A stretch of 64,000 bases of DNA from Siphonobacter sp. SORGH_AS_0500 (GTDB taxonomy: Bacteria > Bacteroidota > Bacteroidia > Cytophagales > Spirosomataceae). This document shows, in pieces, positions 35,035 through 44,913 of this stretch. The stretch is taken from contig NZ_NHPP01000001.1 in the NCBI RefSeq assembly GCF_002838835.1, positions 248,001 through 312,000 on the forward strand. Direction: 5' to 3'. The position numbers were made by a program, and so were the translations under genes. The notes below the pieces were generated by a model that was given only the letters and a program-made list of their open reading frames with translations, was not told the DNA's origin and made no database searches. Positions within the stretch are counted from its first letter, which is position 1. The number at the start of each line of letters is the position of its first letter.

Positions 35035-35819
35035 TTTAATGTTTTGCAACTCTATGATGTCAACTTGGGCAAGTAATACCCGTCCTGTTTGTATCTCTTC
35101 CTCCATTTAATTCGCCCCTGCCGATGCCAGCTTTTTTGCTGTCATCCACCTGGTAAGGTATTAGCCACGTTGTTGTACTTTCCTCTATAAAACAGGATGG
35201 TTAATAACCACTTTACTTTCTTTATTCTACTCAGTGTATTATAGTCAATGATGCCAGCGAAAAAGCTGGCATCGGCAATTCCAGCTAGCTGTTTTATAAT
35301 TAAATGTTGGCTTTTTTTATCTACCTATATAGTACTCTCGTGCTTTTCTTAATAAACAGGACGACTGATAACCACCCTCTTTATCTATCTCCCTCCCTTA
35401 AATTGGCCCTGCCGATGCCAGCTTTTTGCTGGCATCCACCTGGTAAGGTATTAGCTACACTGTTGTGCTTTCTTTTATAAAATAGAACGGCTGATAACCC
35501 TCCCGTTTCTATATTCTTCGCAGTTTACTAAAGTCGATGATGCCAGCGTAAAAGCTGGCATCGGCAGATTCAGTTAGCTGTTTTATACGTAGCTGTTTGC
35601 TTTGCTTGCTGTTATCCAACTGTAGCTATTATCCTCAATGGTATAGCCCTGTCTTTCCTTCTTCTAAATTACGAACAGGACGGTTATGAGCCGTCCTGTC
35701 TGTGATCTTTTATCCATTTACTATGGTAGTAATGCCAGCAAAAAAGCCGGCATCGGTAGGCTTGATTAGCGGTTTTTTAGTCAGACGCCAGCTTTTTTAG
35801 GGCATCCAGCCGACAGGTA
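35035..35819. repeat. 785-bp gene-free mosaic of GATGCCAGC hairpins and a spacer repeat
   Basis: No credible ORF. Six hairpins with arms GATGCCAGC / GCTGGCATC occur: T-loop at 35123-35146, 35414-35436 and (degenerate) 35784-35806; A-loop at 35250-35273, 35539-35562 and (degenerate) 35731-35754. TGGTAAGGTATTAG follows the first two T-loop hairpins (35151, 35441), and a relative (CGACAGGTATTAG) follows the third. A module CTTTC..TATAAAACAGGA..GATAACC recurs near 35191, 35355, 35481 and 35674. The two best copies are about 290 bp apart. The last repeat supplies the stop codon of the next gene (35820-35822). Confidence 0.8.
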
Positions 35820-36245
35820 TTAGTCGCCTCGGTATAGCACCGCCGTGCCTTCCATGATGTACCCATTCGAAGTGGCCGTGGTGTAATACTTGTACTTTAC
35901 GTCCATAACGGCGTTGGCACCCAAAGCTTCGGCTTTCTTTACTAACATTTCAGTCAGCCGGTTTTTCTGGCGGGCGTCATTCCCCCGACCTACCATAGGG
36001 CCACGGGTTTTTCGCTGCTCTTCCGTCAGTAACATTTCTTCCTGAATGCTCACCTGATCAATTACCTGAAAAGGACGATCGGGCTTTTTATCGTTCTCCC
36101 AGAAAACATCCAGATCGTACTTCGGATTTCTTCTGATGGGAACGGAGGGGCTAAAGCAACTTACGACACTCCAGGAAATCAGAATCATTCCCAGAGCCTG
36201 TAAGCTACGTTTTCTCAACGGACGATTAAATGCTTTCTGAATCAT
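35820..36245 (-). CDS. Lipoprotein with a YbjQ-like C-terminal region
   Basis: 141 residues. The N-terminus is basic and followed by a hydrophobic segment ending in a lipobox-like VVSC (SLQALGMILISWSVVSCFSP), so a lipoprotein is likely; M20 is a possible alternative start. The C-terminal LTEMLVKKAEALGANAVMDV then KYKYYTTATSNGYIMEGTAV segment resembles YbjQ/UPF0145-type proteins, whose function is unclear. Its start overlaps the Dabb gene by 20 bases. Its stop codon lies inside a repeat shared with the neighbouring gene-free region. Confidence 0.62.
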   Translation of the reverse strand: MIQKAFNRPLRKRSLQALGMILISWSVVSCFSPSVPIRRNPKYDLDVFWENDKKPDRPFQVIDQVSIQEEMLLTEEQRKTRGPMVGRGNDARQKNRLTEMLVKKAEALGANAVMDVKYKYYTTATSNGYIMEGTAVLYRGD

Positions 36246-36528
36246 AAATCAGTACACGATCCCAGTATTGTTTGCAAGTTTCAACAAACTTCAGGTGAAT
36301 GGGTGCAACCTGATACACATCGTGAGCGGCTTCGTCTTTGAAAACGGTTAGCAGGCAATAATCATACGAACGATCAATCACGGGGCGATCCGTTGCCGCA
36401 GGCTTTCCTACATTAAACACTTCAATCCCTTCCACATTTTTCAATGAAGAAACCCCCTCTTCAAACTTCGCACGATCTTCCGCCGAGAGGCCTTCTTTCA
36501 ACCAGAAATTAACTACGTGTACAAACAT
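36226..36528 (-). CDS. Dabb family (dimeric alpha-beta barrel) protein
   Basis: 100 residues starting MFVHVVNFWLKEGLSAEDRA, with the Dabb pattern of an HVV-F-L strand, a helix (KFEEGVSSLKN), SYDYCLLTVFKDEAAHDVYQ and HLKFVETCKQYW. It forms small ferredoxin-like dimers; the role ranges from stress response to polyketide cyclisation and cannot be set here. It lies 35 bases downstream of dapA on the same strand and overlaps the next gene, suggesting a dapA-Dabb-lipoprotein unit. Confidence 0.85.
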   Translation of the reverse strand: MFVHVVNFWLKEGLSAEDRAKFEEGVSSLKNVEGIEVFNVGKPAATDRPVIDRSYDYCLLTVFKDEAAHDVYQVAPIHLKFVETCKQYWDRVLIYDSESI

Positions 36529-36563
36529 TACTAGATTTCTTTAAAGATTTAGTTACCAGAATA

Positions 36564-37445
36564 TTATTTCAAAAGATCTCTCTGAAGAACCTTCATTTGA
36601 CGCTCCTTTAAATCTTCGGATGTCTTCATCAAAGGCAGACGAACGTCGGAGGAAATAATACCCAATGACTCCAAGATGCCTTTAACCCCTACCGGGTTGC
36701 CTTCTTCGTATAATAAAGGATCGATATCCAAAAATGAACCTAATCCTTTACGAGCAGTAGCAAAATCTCCGGCCAATGCCGAGTGAATGACGTTGCCGAA
36801 TTCTTTAGGGAATGCATTGGCAATCACCGACATCACTCCTACGCCACCAATGCTGATAATGGGAACAGCCTGTACGTCATCACCGGAGATCAGCAGGAAG
36901 CCTTCGGGCATATCACGATAGATTTCCATGCATTGTTCGATGATGCAGGAAGCTTCTTTCATGCCGATAATATTGGGGTGTTGAGCCAGCTCTACTACTG
37001 TTGCACTGGTCATGTTAATACCCGTCCGGCCCGGGATGTTATACATGATAACAGGTACCGGAGAGGCATCCGCCACAGCCTTATAATGAGCAATAACACC
37101 CTGTTTACCGGGCTTGTTATAATACGGACAAACCGACAGAATGGCATCAACTCCCGAGAAATCAATCTTCTGGATCTGATCAACCACCTTGGCTGTTACG
37201 TTACCACCCACCCCATAAACGATAGGAAGCTTACCGGAGTTGTGTTCCTTTACAAACTGTAAAATTTCGGCTTTTTCAGCGTCCGTCGTCGTCGCTGATT
37301 CGCCCGTCGTGCCCTGAATCACGAGGTAATCTACCCCTCCGTCAGTCACGTGCTGGATCATTCGTTCAAGACCCGCCCAGTCGATGGAGCCGTCTTCATT
37401 AAAGGGAGTAACTAAGGCGACTCCAACGCCGTGAAATTTGTTCAT
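36564..37445 (-). CDS. dapA: 4-hydroxy-tetrahydrodipicolinate synthase
   Basis: Condenses pyruvate and aspartate semialdehyde in the lysine/diaminopimelate pathway. 293 residues, full length, with GTTGES (45-50), Tyr135 in MYNIPGRTGIN, and Schiff-base Lys163 in IGMKEAS. Its product is needed for peptidoglycan. It lies between ligA and the Dabb gene on the minus strand. An intercistronic hairpin element sits in the 103-bp gap from ligA. Confidence 0.97.
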   Translation of the reverse strand: MNKFHGVGVALVTPFNEDGSIDWAGLERMIQHVTDGGVDYLVIQGTTGESATTTDAEKAEILQFVKEHNSGKLPIVYGVGGNVTAKVVDQIQKIDFSGVDAILSVCPYYNKPGKQGVIAHYKAVADASPVPVIMYNIPGRTGINMTSATVVELAQHPNIIGMKEASCIIEQCMEIYRDMPEGFLLISGDDVQAVPIISIGGVGVMSVIANAFPKEFGNVIHSALAGDFATARKGLGSFLDIDPLLYEEGNPVGVKGILESLGIISSDVRLPLMKTSEDLKERQMKVLQRDLLK

Positions 37446-37471
37446 AAAAAGTGTTGCCGCTGGAAGATCGT

Positions 37472-37545
37472 TGATCGTGGCTAGTTATTTGTTGTTAGTT
37501 TTAAAATATGCCAACAACGAACAACCAGTCACGAACAACTATACT
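37472..37545. repeat. Intercistronic hairpin element (ligA/dapA spacer)
   Basis: GTTATTTGTTGTTAG-type words (37484-37500) face AACAACGAACAACCAGTCAC (37513-37532). The stem is about 26 bp with several G-U pairs. It ends a few bases from the ligA stop. Confidence 0.5.
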
Positions 37546-37548
37546 CCG

Positions 37549-39597
<2,049 letters not shown>

Positions 39598-39721
39598 TTA
39601 CTGGTTTACAGGTCTCGAAATTTGAATGGTGAAGTAGTGGCCTCACCGAAAATCATTCAGGCGAAAGAAGAAACTTCAGATAGGTTCCCTCCAAAATCAC
39701 CCGCCGAGAACTGATTTTTTA

Positions 39722-39729
39722 CAAAGGTA
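39722..39729 (-). promoter_or_regulatory. Bacteroidota -7 box (TACCTTTG) for ligA
   Basis: The same 8-mer occurs on the plus strand at 39749-39756 for rpe, so the two form a back-to-back divergent promoter. Confidence 0.5.
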
Positions 39730-39748
39730 CTTTTCTGACGGAAAAATT

Positions 39749-39756
39749 TACCTTTG
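39749..39756 (+). promoter_or_regulatory. Bacteroidota -7 box (TACCTTTG) for rpe
   Basis: It ends 4 bases before the rpe ATG (39761), predicting a leaderless transcript. Confidence 0.5.
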
Positions 39757-39760
39757 TGCT

Positions 39761-40411
39761 ATGAAAACGCCTTTAATTGCTCCTTCAGTCCTTGCCTCTG
39801 ACTTCGCGAACTTGCAGCGGGAAATCGAAATGCTGAACCGTTCGGAAGCCGACTGGATTCATTTTGATGTAATGGATGGTGTCTTTGTACCGAATATTTC
39901 CTTCGGTATTCCCGTCCTCGAAGCCGTTAAGAAGTACGCTCAGAAACCCATTGACGTGCATTTGATGATCACGCAACCCGAGCGTTACATCGAGACCTTC
40001 CAGAAAGCCGGGGCCGATGTCATCACGGTTCATTACGAAGCCTGCACGCACTTACACCGAACCATCCAGCAAATTAAAGATACGGGGTGTAAGGCCGGAG
40101 TGGCCCTCAATCCTCATACGCCAGTAGAGTTACTGGAAAATGTGCTGGAAGATTTGGATATGGTATTGATCATGTCTGTTAATCCCGGTTTTGGAGGACA
40201 AAAATTCATTAACCGCACCTTCCAGAAGCTCAACCAGCTGAGTGAAATGCGGGAGACGCTGAATAAAGACCTGTTAATTGAAGTAGATGGCGGCGTAAAT
40301 GCCTCCAACGCGAAAAAATTACTGGAACACGGAGTCAATGTATTAGTAGCCGGGAATTTTGTTTTCTCTTCTGAAAACCCAGAGCAGACAATTGCTGAAC
40401 TGAAGAAATAA
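39761..40411 (+). CDS. rpe: Ribulose-phosphate 3-epimerase
   Basis: Interconverts ribulose-5-P and xylulose-5-P in the pentose phosphate pathway. 216 residues with the TIM-barrel signatures APSVLASDFANL, IHFDVMDGVFVPNISFG (metal ligands), VHLMI, LIMSVNPGFGGQKFI and EVDGGVNASNAKKL. A putative promoter box lies directly against the start codon. A strong terminator follows. The pathway connects it loosely to the transketolase-like genes at 58-62 kb. Confidence 0.97.
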   Translation: MKTPLIAPSVLASDFANLQREIEMLNRSEADWIHFDVMDGVFVPNISFGIPVLEAVKKYAQKPIDVHLMITQPERYIETFQKAGADVITVHYEACTHLHRTIQQIKDTGCKAGVALNPHTPVELLENVLEDLDMVLIMSVNPGFGGQKFINRTFQKLNQLSEMRETLNKDLLIEVDGGVNASNAKKLLEHGVNVLVAGNFVFSSENPEQTIAELKK

Positions 40412-40463
40412 TTGTCGTATTCCCTCATGTAACCACCCCAAAGACAACAGCGTTACGTACATC

Positions 40464-40494
40464 GCTGCCAGCGGAAAAGCTGGCAGCTTTTTTT
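40464..40494 (+). terminator. Terminator after rpe
   Basis: GCTGCCAGC / GCTGGCAGC (40464-40472, 40479-40487) followed by T7. The stem is related to the GATGCCAGC hairpins at 35.1-35.8 kb. Confidence 0.8.
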
Positions 40495-40513
40495 GACCCA
40501 ATCTCGGACCAGT

Positions 40514-40939
40514 TTAAGCAAGCGACAGTAAAAAGTAACTTCCTTCCTCCGATTCACCCTGCTCCTGAATTTGCCACCCTTGCGACTGGTAAAACGCTAG
40601 AGCGTTCACGTTTTGTTCAAGGCATTTAAGCTGGGCAGGTCTCCCCATTCTGGCTAAGCAATGCGACAATAATTCCTTTCCAATTCCTCTGTTTGTGTAG
40701 GCTGAATCAATAAACAGATGATGAACAAAATTGGCTGGTGCATACCATGAAATAAATCCAATTGATTGGCCCTCACAAACCGCAACCAGAATTACTTCGT
40801 CAACCGTCGCTTGATCAAAATCATCTAGTGCATAATTTGCTGTATCGAGCCAGGTAAAGGTCTGTTGTCGTGACTTTAGATAAATTTGTCGAAGGTCATC
40901 GGTATGTTCATTCGCAAAAGCACAAACTTCGTAAATCAT
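40514..40939 (-). CDS. GNAT family N-acetyltransferase
   Basis: 141 residues. Motif A is HHLFIDSAYTNRGIGKELLS (R-G-x-G-K) and motif B is CLEQNVNALAFYQSQGWQIQEQG. It is unrelated in detail to the GNAT at 15929. The substrate is unknown. It stands alone, convergent with rpe. Confidence 0.88.
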   Translation of the reverse strand: MIYEVCAFANEHTDDLRQIYLKSRQQTFTWLDTANYALDDFDQATVDEVILVAVCEGQSIGFISWYAPANFVHHLFIDSAYTNRGIGKELLSHCLARMGRPAQLKCLEQNVNALAFYQSQGWQIQEQGESEEGSYFLLSLA

Positions 40940-41196
40940 TGTAAAATTGTTTGTTATAAGAGAATCGTCAGATCAAGTTTGTAGAGCAGCAGACGATTCA
41001 ACTCTCCGAAAGTTTAAATCAGGGCACGCTGCCTTTCGGGAAGTTATTACAAAGTGTTAAGTTAAATAGATTGCTGTTATCAGTATTCACAGCTATTCCC
41101 TACGCTCTATCGTAAATATCCTATAAAATAATCCATAAAAAACTTTTTATTATCCAATATTATTCTTAACTTTCATCTAATCAAACCAAGAAAGTT

Positions 41197-41628
41197 ATGA
41201 GTACGATTGAACGTATAGAACATTGGGGCGATACACATCACCCCGTCTGGCTCGACGCCTTGCGAGTCGCTTTGGGTATCTTTCTTTTTACCCGGGGTAT
41301 TTCCTTCTTAATGGATACCAATGGCATTGGGCCGCTTTTAACGCAGTCGAATTTCATTTGGTCCATGGCCGGAATTCATTACGTGGCCTTTGCTCATTTG
41401 TTCGGAGGTTTATTGATTGCTTTTGGTTGCATTACCCGTATTGCCGTTGCCTTTCAGATTCCAATTCTAGTAGTTGCTGTGTTTTTTGTTAATATTTCCC
41501 GGGGTTTCTCTTACATCAATTCGGAGTTGTGGCTGTCAATCCTGACCCTAGCTCTGCTGATTTTATTTTTAATCGTTGGCTCGGGAAGATTTTCCGTCGA
41601 TCAATGGATGAAGTCTCACGTACATTGA
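41197..41628 (+). CDS. DoxX family membrane protein
   Basis: 143 residues with four predicted TM helices: LDALRVALGIFLFTRGISFL, AGIHYVAFAHLFGGLLIAFG, AVAFQIPILVVAVFFVNISR and LSILTLALLILFLIVG. This is the DoxX/DUF417-like architecture. Members are linked to quinone-dependent redox or sulphur metabolism, but here the role is unknown. A near -7 box (TAACTTTC, about 41165) precedes it. It shares a bidirectional terminator with the TonB receptor gene. Confidence 0.82.
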   Translation: MSTIERIEHWGDTHHPVWLDALRVALGIFLFTRGISFLMDTNGIGPLLTQSNFIWSMAGIHYVAFAHLFGGLLIAFGCITRIAVAFQIPILVVAVFFVNISRGFSYINSELWLSILTLALLILFLIVGSGRFSVDQWMKSHVH

Positions 41629-41671
41629 TCTTTTTTAGTGCCTTCAACCTTTGTTGAGTATGGTGGTAAAA

Positions 41672-41704
41672 GAAAACCCGAACGAAAATTCCGTTCGGGT
41701 TTTC
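41672..41704. terminator. Bidirectional terminator between DoxX and TonB-receptor genes
   Basis: Perfect 13-bp stem GAAAACCCGAACG / CGTTCGGGTTTTC (41672-41684, 41692-41704). Confidence 0.8.
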
Positions 41705-41722
41705 TTTTGGATAATGATTCAC

Positions 41723-44146
41723 TTAAAGTTTAACTTCAAAAGGTATTACCAGTTTGAAGCTCAGGTTACGCCCCATATTAAAGACGCCAACCCGACCCGT
41801 CCGCTGGTTTACATCCAGGTACTTCAAGCGGCTCTGGTGCGACTGATACGCTACGTCAAATACGTTATTAGCCGAAAAATAGAAGGAAGCCAGCGTCCGC
41901 TTGTTCTTGCTGACAAGGTCCGTTCCTAGCCCAATGTTCACTAACTGGTAACCCGGCGTAGCCGTTTCAGTGCCATACGCTTCCAGGAAACGATTCTGCT
42001 TCTGCGTTACTTCCAGGTCAACCGTTAGATAAAGATTACGCAGAAAATCCTTATATCGATCTTTGGTTAACTTCACTTGGGAAATCCAGCGGGGAGCGGG
42101 CATGAAGGGCAAGTATCGGGCAGCCGCTTCCTGAGCGGATAAATTGTCCCCAAATACGGCTGAATAACTTTGGGTGATGCTAAACCAGCGAGCGGCCTGT
42201 GGGTTGAACGTTACCGTTCCCTCTACTCCACGTAAACGGGCATTTCCCTGAGCATAACGATAAATAGGCACATTTCCGTTATACAATGTATCCTGCCCAT
42301 TAGCTCCCTGCACTCGTTTGGAATACGTATAGTTTTTAATCGAATTCTGGAAAACGCTTAGATCTACGTACCAGTTTTTGTCTTCGTAGGTTAAGCCCAA
42401 ATCACCCTGATACGCTACTTCAGGCACCGCATCCAGTTTCCCAATTTCATAGCGGAAGGTTCCGGCGTGAATGCCGTTCGAGGATAACTCAGGAACGGTG
42501 GGTGCCCGGAAACCACGAGAGCCATTAATCCGAACCGCCAGCTTGTCCGTCAGGTTATACACCCCACCGATACTCGCCGAAACATTCTGGTAATTTTTGT
42601 CAAAACCAGCGAAACGTTCGCTACCTGAGCCCTGAGGTGTTACCTGAAAATTACCATCGGGGTCAATGTATAACTTGCCAATATCCAGCAAACGAATGTC
42701 ATAACGAACACCTCCCGATATTTTCAGCCGCTCATAACTCTTCTTGGCAAACATGAAAACCCCGTTATCGAAGAGATTGTAGTTTGGATACAACACCTGA
42801 AAGCCCTGGTTATCCAGTCGCTGGAACATCCCATTCGTACCCACGTTCACCTCCCAGTTATTCTTGGCGGCAAAGTTGTAACGAACGTCGTAATAATTCG
42901 TATAGAGATACAAATCCAGTTGTGATTCCCAGGGACGGGTTACGTCGCCATATTCACTCCGGCGGTTACGGGCCACACTGAATACTCCTGACAACGACGA
43001 GCCATTCGAGAAATTCAGCAGGTTATTCCAGGAAACTTTCTCATTAATCAGTCGCTGCGAGTTATACGGAATAAAATCCCGGCTGTTCAATTCCGCATCC
43101 GTTACAGGGCGATCTACTACTTCTCCGCTATTGTCCAGACTCGCCGTTGTAAATCGGCCTGATGCATCACGCGTTCCGTTGATGATGTTATACTTCTGAT
43201 ACGTCCGCAGGAAGTGAATGCGGGAATACCCCCACTTCTTATTTAAACCAAAATAACCATTGAAGTTAATGGGCTCCGTGAAATTGGAGGCAAACACCCG
43301 GCCATCGTAGGCATTGCGGTAATTTTTGGTGGACTTAGTGGAAGCCTGAGCCAGCCAGACGAACCCGTTTTTATTACCGGCCAATTGAGCAGAGATCCCG
43401 TAGAGATTATTGTTGGTCTGGTAGTTACTCAACACACGACCTACCATTTTGCCCTCTTCCACGGGGCGAGGCGATAACACGGACATCACGCCCCCCAAGC
43501 CATCCGAGCCGTACATGAGCGAACCCGCTCCGCGAATGATTTCGTACCGATCAATCGAATACTCATCAATCTGAATGCTGTGCTCTTCGCCCCACTGGTT
43601 ATCCTCCTGACGAACGCCGTCGTGCATGGTAATCACCCGGTTAAAACCTAACCCGCGAATAATGGGCTTGCTCAAGCCCGCTCCCGTTGATACCTGCGAC
43701 ATCCCCGGCAGCTTAGCCACCGCATCGATCAGGTTGGTAGATGATTGTTGTAACAAACGAAGCTGGGTAATCGCCGCAATCGGAATGGGGCTTTCCTTGA
43801 TCACCGTTTTTGTAGACGAGCCTGACACAATCACTTCTTCGAGCGACTGTGCCGCATTTTCCATCGTAAAATCTTTCGTGGTGGCTCCGTCAATCGTCAC
43901 TTTTTCGATAACTGTACGGTGCGAAACATAACTTACCTGAACCGTGAACGTGCCTTTGGGTAAGTTAGAAATCCGATACGCCCCGTTTACATCTGAACTC
44001 GCTCCAATGCGGAGATCGGGAATGTAAATGGTGGCTCCGACAACGGTTTCGTTGTCTTCTTTGTGAATAATTTTTCCGGAAAGTGAATTTTGAGCCAGCA
44101 AGCTTCCCGAAATCAGGAAGCAGAAAAGTAAAAATAAATTTTTCAT
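41723..44146 (-). CDS. TonB-dependent outer-membrane receptor
   Basis: About 807 residues. A signal peptide (MKNLFLLFCFLISGSLLAQ) precedes a CarboxypepD_reg domain (SLSGKIIHKEDNETVVGATI), then a plug with the PIPIAAIT box and SKPIIRGLGFNRVITMHDGV and the DRYEIIRGAGSLMYGSDGLG segment, then the 22-strand barrel. It imports a ligand using TonB-ExbBD energy. Just upstream on the same strand is a His-rich membrane protein, a pairing that suggests metal or metal-chelate uptake (Zn, Cu or similar); this is inference. ATG 44146 is chosen for the signal peptide. Confidence 0.93.
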   Translation of the reverse strand: MKNLFLLFCFLISGSLLAQNSLSGKIIHKEDNETVVGATIYIPDLRIGASSDVNGAYRISNLPKGTFTVQVSYVSHRTVIEKVTIDGATTKDFTMENAAQSLEEVIVSGSSTKTVIKESPIPIAAITQLRLLQQSSTNLIDAVAKLPGMSQVSTGAGLSKPIIRGLGFNRVITMHDGVRQEDNQWGEEHSIQIDEYSIDRYEIIRGAGSLMYGSDGLGGVMSVLSPRPVEEGKMVGRVLSNYQTNNNLYGISAQLAGNKNGFVWLAQASTKSTKNYRNAYDGRVFASNFTEPINFNGYFGLNKKWGYSRIHFLRTYQKYNIINGTRDASGRFTTASLDNSGEVVDRPVTDAELNSRDFIPYNSQRLINEKVSWNNLLNFSNGSSLSGVFSVARNRRSEYGDVTRPWESQLDLYLYTNYYDVRYNFAAKNNWEVNVGTNGMFQRLDNQGFQVLYPNYNLFDNGVFMFAKKSYERLKISGGVRYDIRLLDIGKLYIDPDGNFQVTPQGSGSERFAGFDKNYQNVSASIGGVYNLTDKLAVRINGSRGFRAPTVPELSSNGIHAGTFRYEIGKLDAVPEVAYQGDLGLTYEDKNWYVDLSVFQNSIKNYTYSKRVQGANGQDTLYNGNVPIYRYAQGNARLRGVEGTVTFNPQAARWFSITQSYSAVFGDNLSAQEAAARYLPFMPAPRWISQVKLTKDRYKDFLRNLYLTVDLEVTQKQNRFLEAYGTETATPGYQLVNIGLGTDLVSKNKRTLASFYFSANNVFDVAYQSHQSRLKYLDVNQRTGRVGVFNMGRNLSFKLVIPFEVKL

Positions 44147-44303
44147 GAAGTTTATGCGGGAAAAAATGGACCACACACGAACTCACGCTGAGCAGACGGT
44201 ACATGAATAAACCACCGCCTACGCAGGCAGAAAGCCCGTTTAGGGTATGAAGAGAAAAAAGAAAGACAGCAGAAATGAGTCGAATAACAAGTACAGACGA
44301 GCT

Positions 44304-44324
44304 CTGCGGAGCTATTCTCCGCAG
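44304..44324. other. Hairpin between the His-rich gene and the TonB receptor
   Basis: CTGCGGAG / CTCCGCAG (44304-44311, 44317-44324) with a 5-base loop, in the 208-bp spacer and partly in the leader of the receptor gene. It is a candidate operator or attenuation structure. Confidence 0.35.
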
Positions 44325-44354
44325 CCACGAAAACGTACTTCTTTACCCGAAAAA

Positions 44355-44741
44355 TTAACTCAGAGCCGGAGGCCCGCGATGGGAATAATACAGGAAGGGT
44401 CGCCGCAGGCGAATGCCCTGGTAAGCGATTACTAAAATGGAGACTTCAGCTAATACGACTAGCTGAAAATCAATGGATTCAAAATCCATTAACTCCAGAA
44501 CGGGGTTTGACACCGCATCCAGCAGAAGTAACTCCAGTGAGGTATGGGAGTTAGGCTGAATGGGCCCTTTATTCTGGGATTTGAAGGGGTGAGCGTGAGA
44601 GATAATCCGCCCATCCGCCAGCCGGTGCCCGTGCCGAAACACTACCCCATTGACGAACATCACCGTAAACAGCACTAGAAAAAATCTAGCTGCTGGTTGC
44701 CGGTATAAGCTCCGCCAGGAAGGTTTGGATGACAGCGTCAC
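44355..44741 (-). CDS. Small His-rich membrane protein upstream of the TonB receptor
   Basis: 128 residues from a GTG start at 44741; an in-frame TGA four codons upstream rules out a longer form. It has TM1 (FFLVLFTVMFVNGVVF), a His-rich exoplasmic segment (RHGHRLADGRIISHAHPF with two H-x-H sites, then SHTS), TM2 (VVLAEVSILVIAYQGI) and a C-terminal RPFLYYSHRGPPALS. I recognise the general type: Bacteroidota genes upstream of metal-related TonB receptors with H-x-H and a terminal R-x-PPA motif, but they have no firm name. A TATTTTTG -7 box at 44767-44774 (-) starts a probable two-gene operon. Confidence 0.7.
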   Translation of the reverse strand: MTLSSKPSWRSLYRQPAARFFLVLFTVMFVNGVVFRHGHRLADGRIISHAHPFKSQNKGPIQPNSHTSLELLLLDAVSNPVLELMDFESIDFQLVVLAEVSILVIAYQGIRLRRPFLYYSHRGPPALS

Positions 44742-44766
44742 GAGGAAGGTTCAAATCGGTTTACTA

Positions 44767-44774
44767 CAAAAATA
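44767..44774 (-). promoter_or_regulatory. Bacteroidota -7 box (TATTTTTG) for the His-rich/TonB-receptor operon
   Basis: Predicted leader of about 21 bases before the GTG start at 44741. Confidence 0.45.
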
Positions 44775-44913
44775 ACAAAGGTTTTGACATTGTTTCATTT
44801 CCTGCCCTTTTCGTCCCCTTAAATGGCTTCCAGAAATAACAATTTGCAGACCAAATGACTTATACAGAGGACTTGTTTCGGGGTCTTAGGTAATTGTTAG
44901 CTTGTTTTATTTG

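Noticed and set aside
35035..35819. CRISPR array or chromosomal integron attC cluster
   Set aside because: Spacing is irregular, repeats are palindromes with diverged copies, and there are no unique equal-length spacers, cas genes, integrase or gene cassettes.
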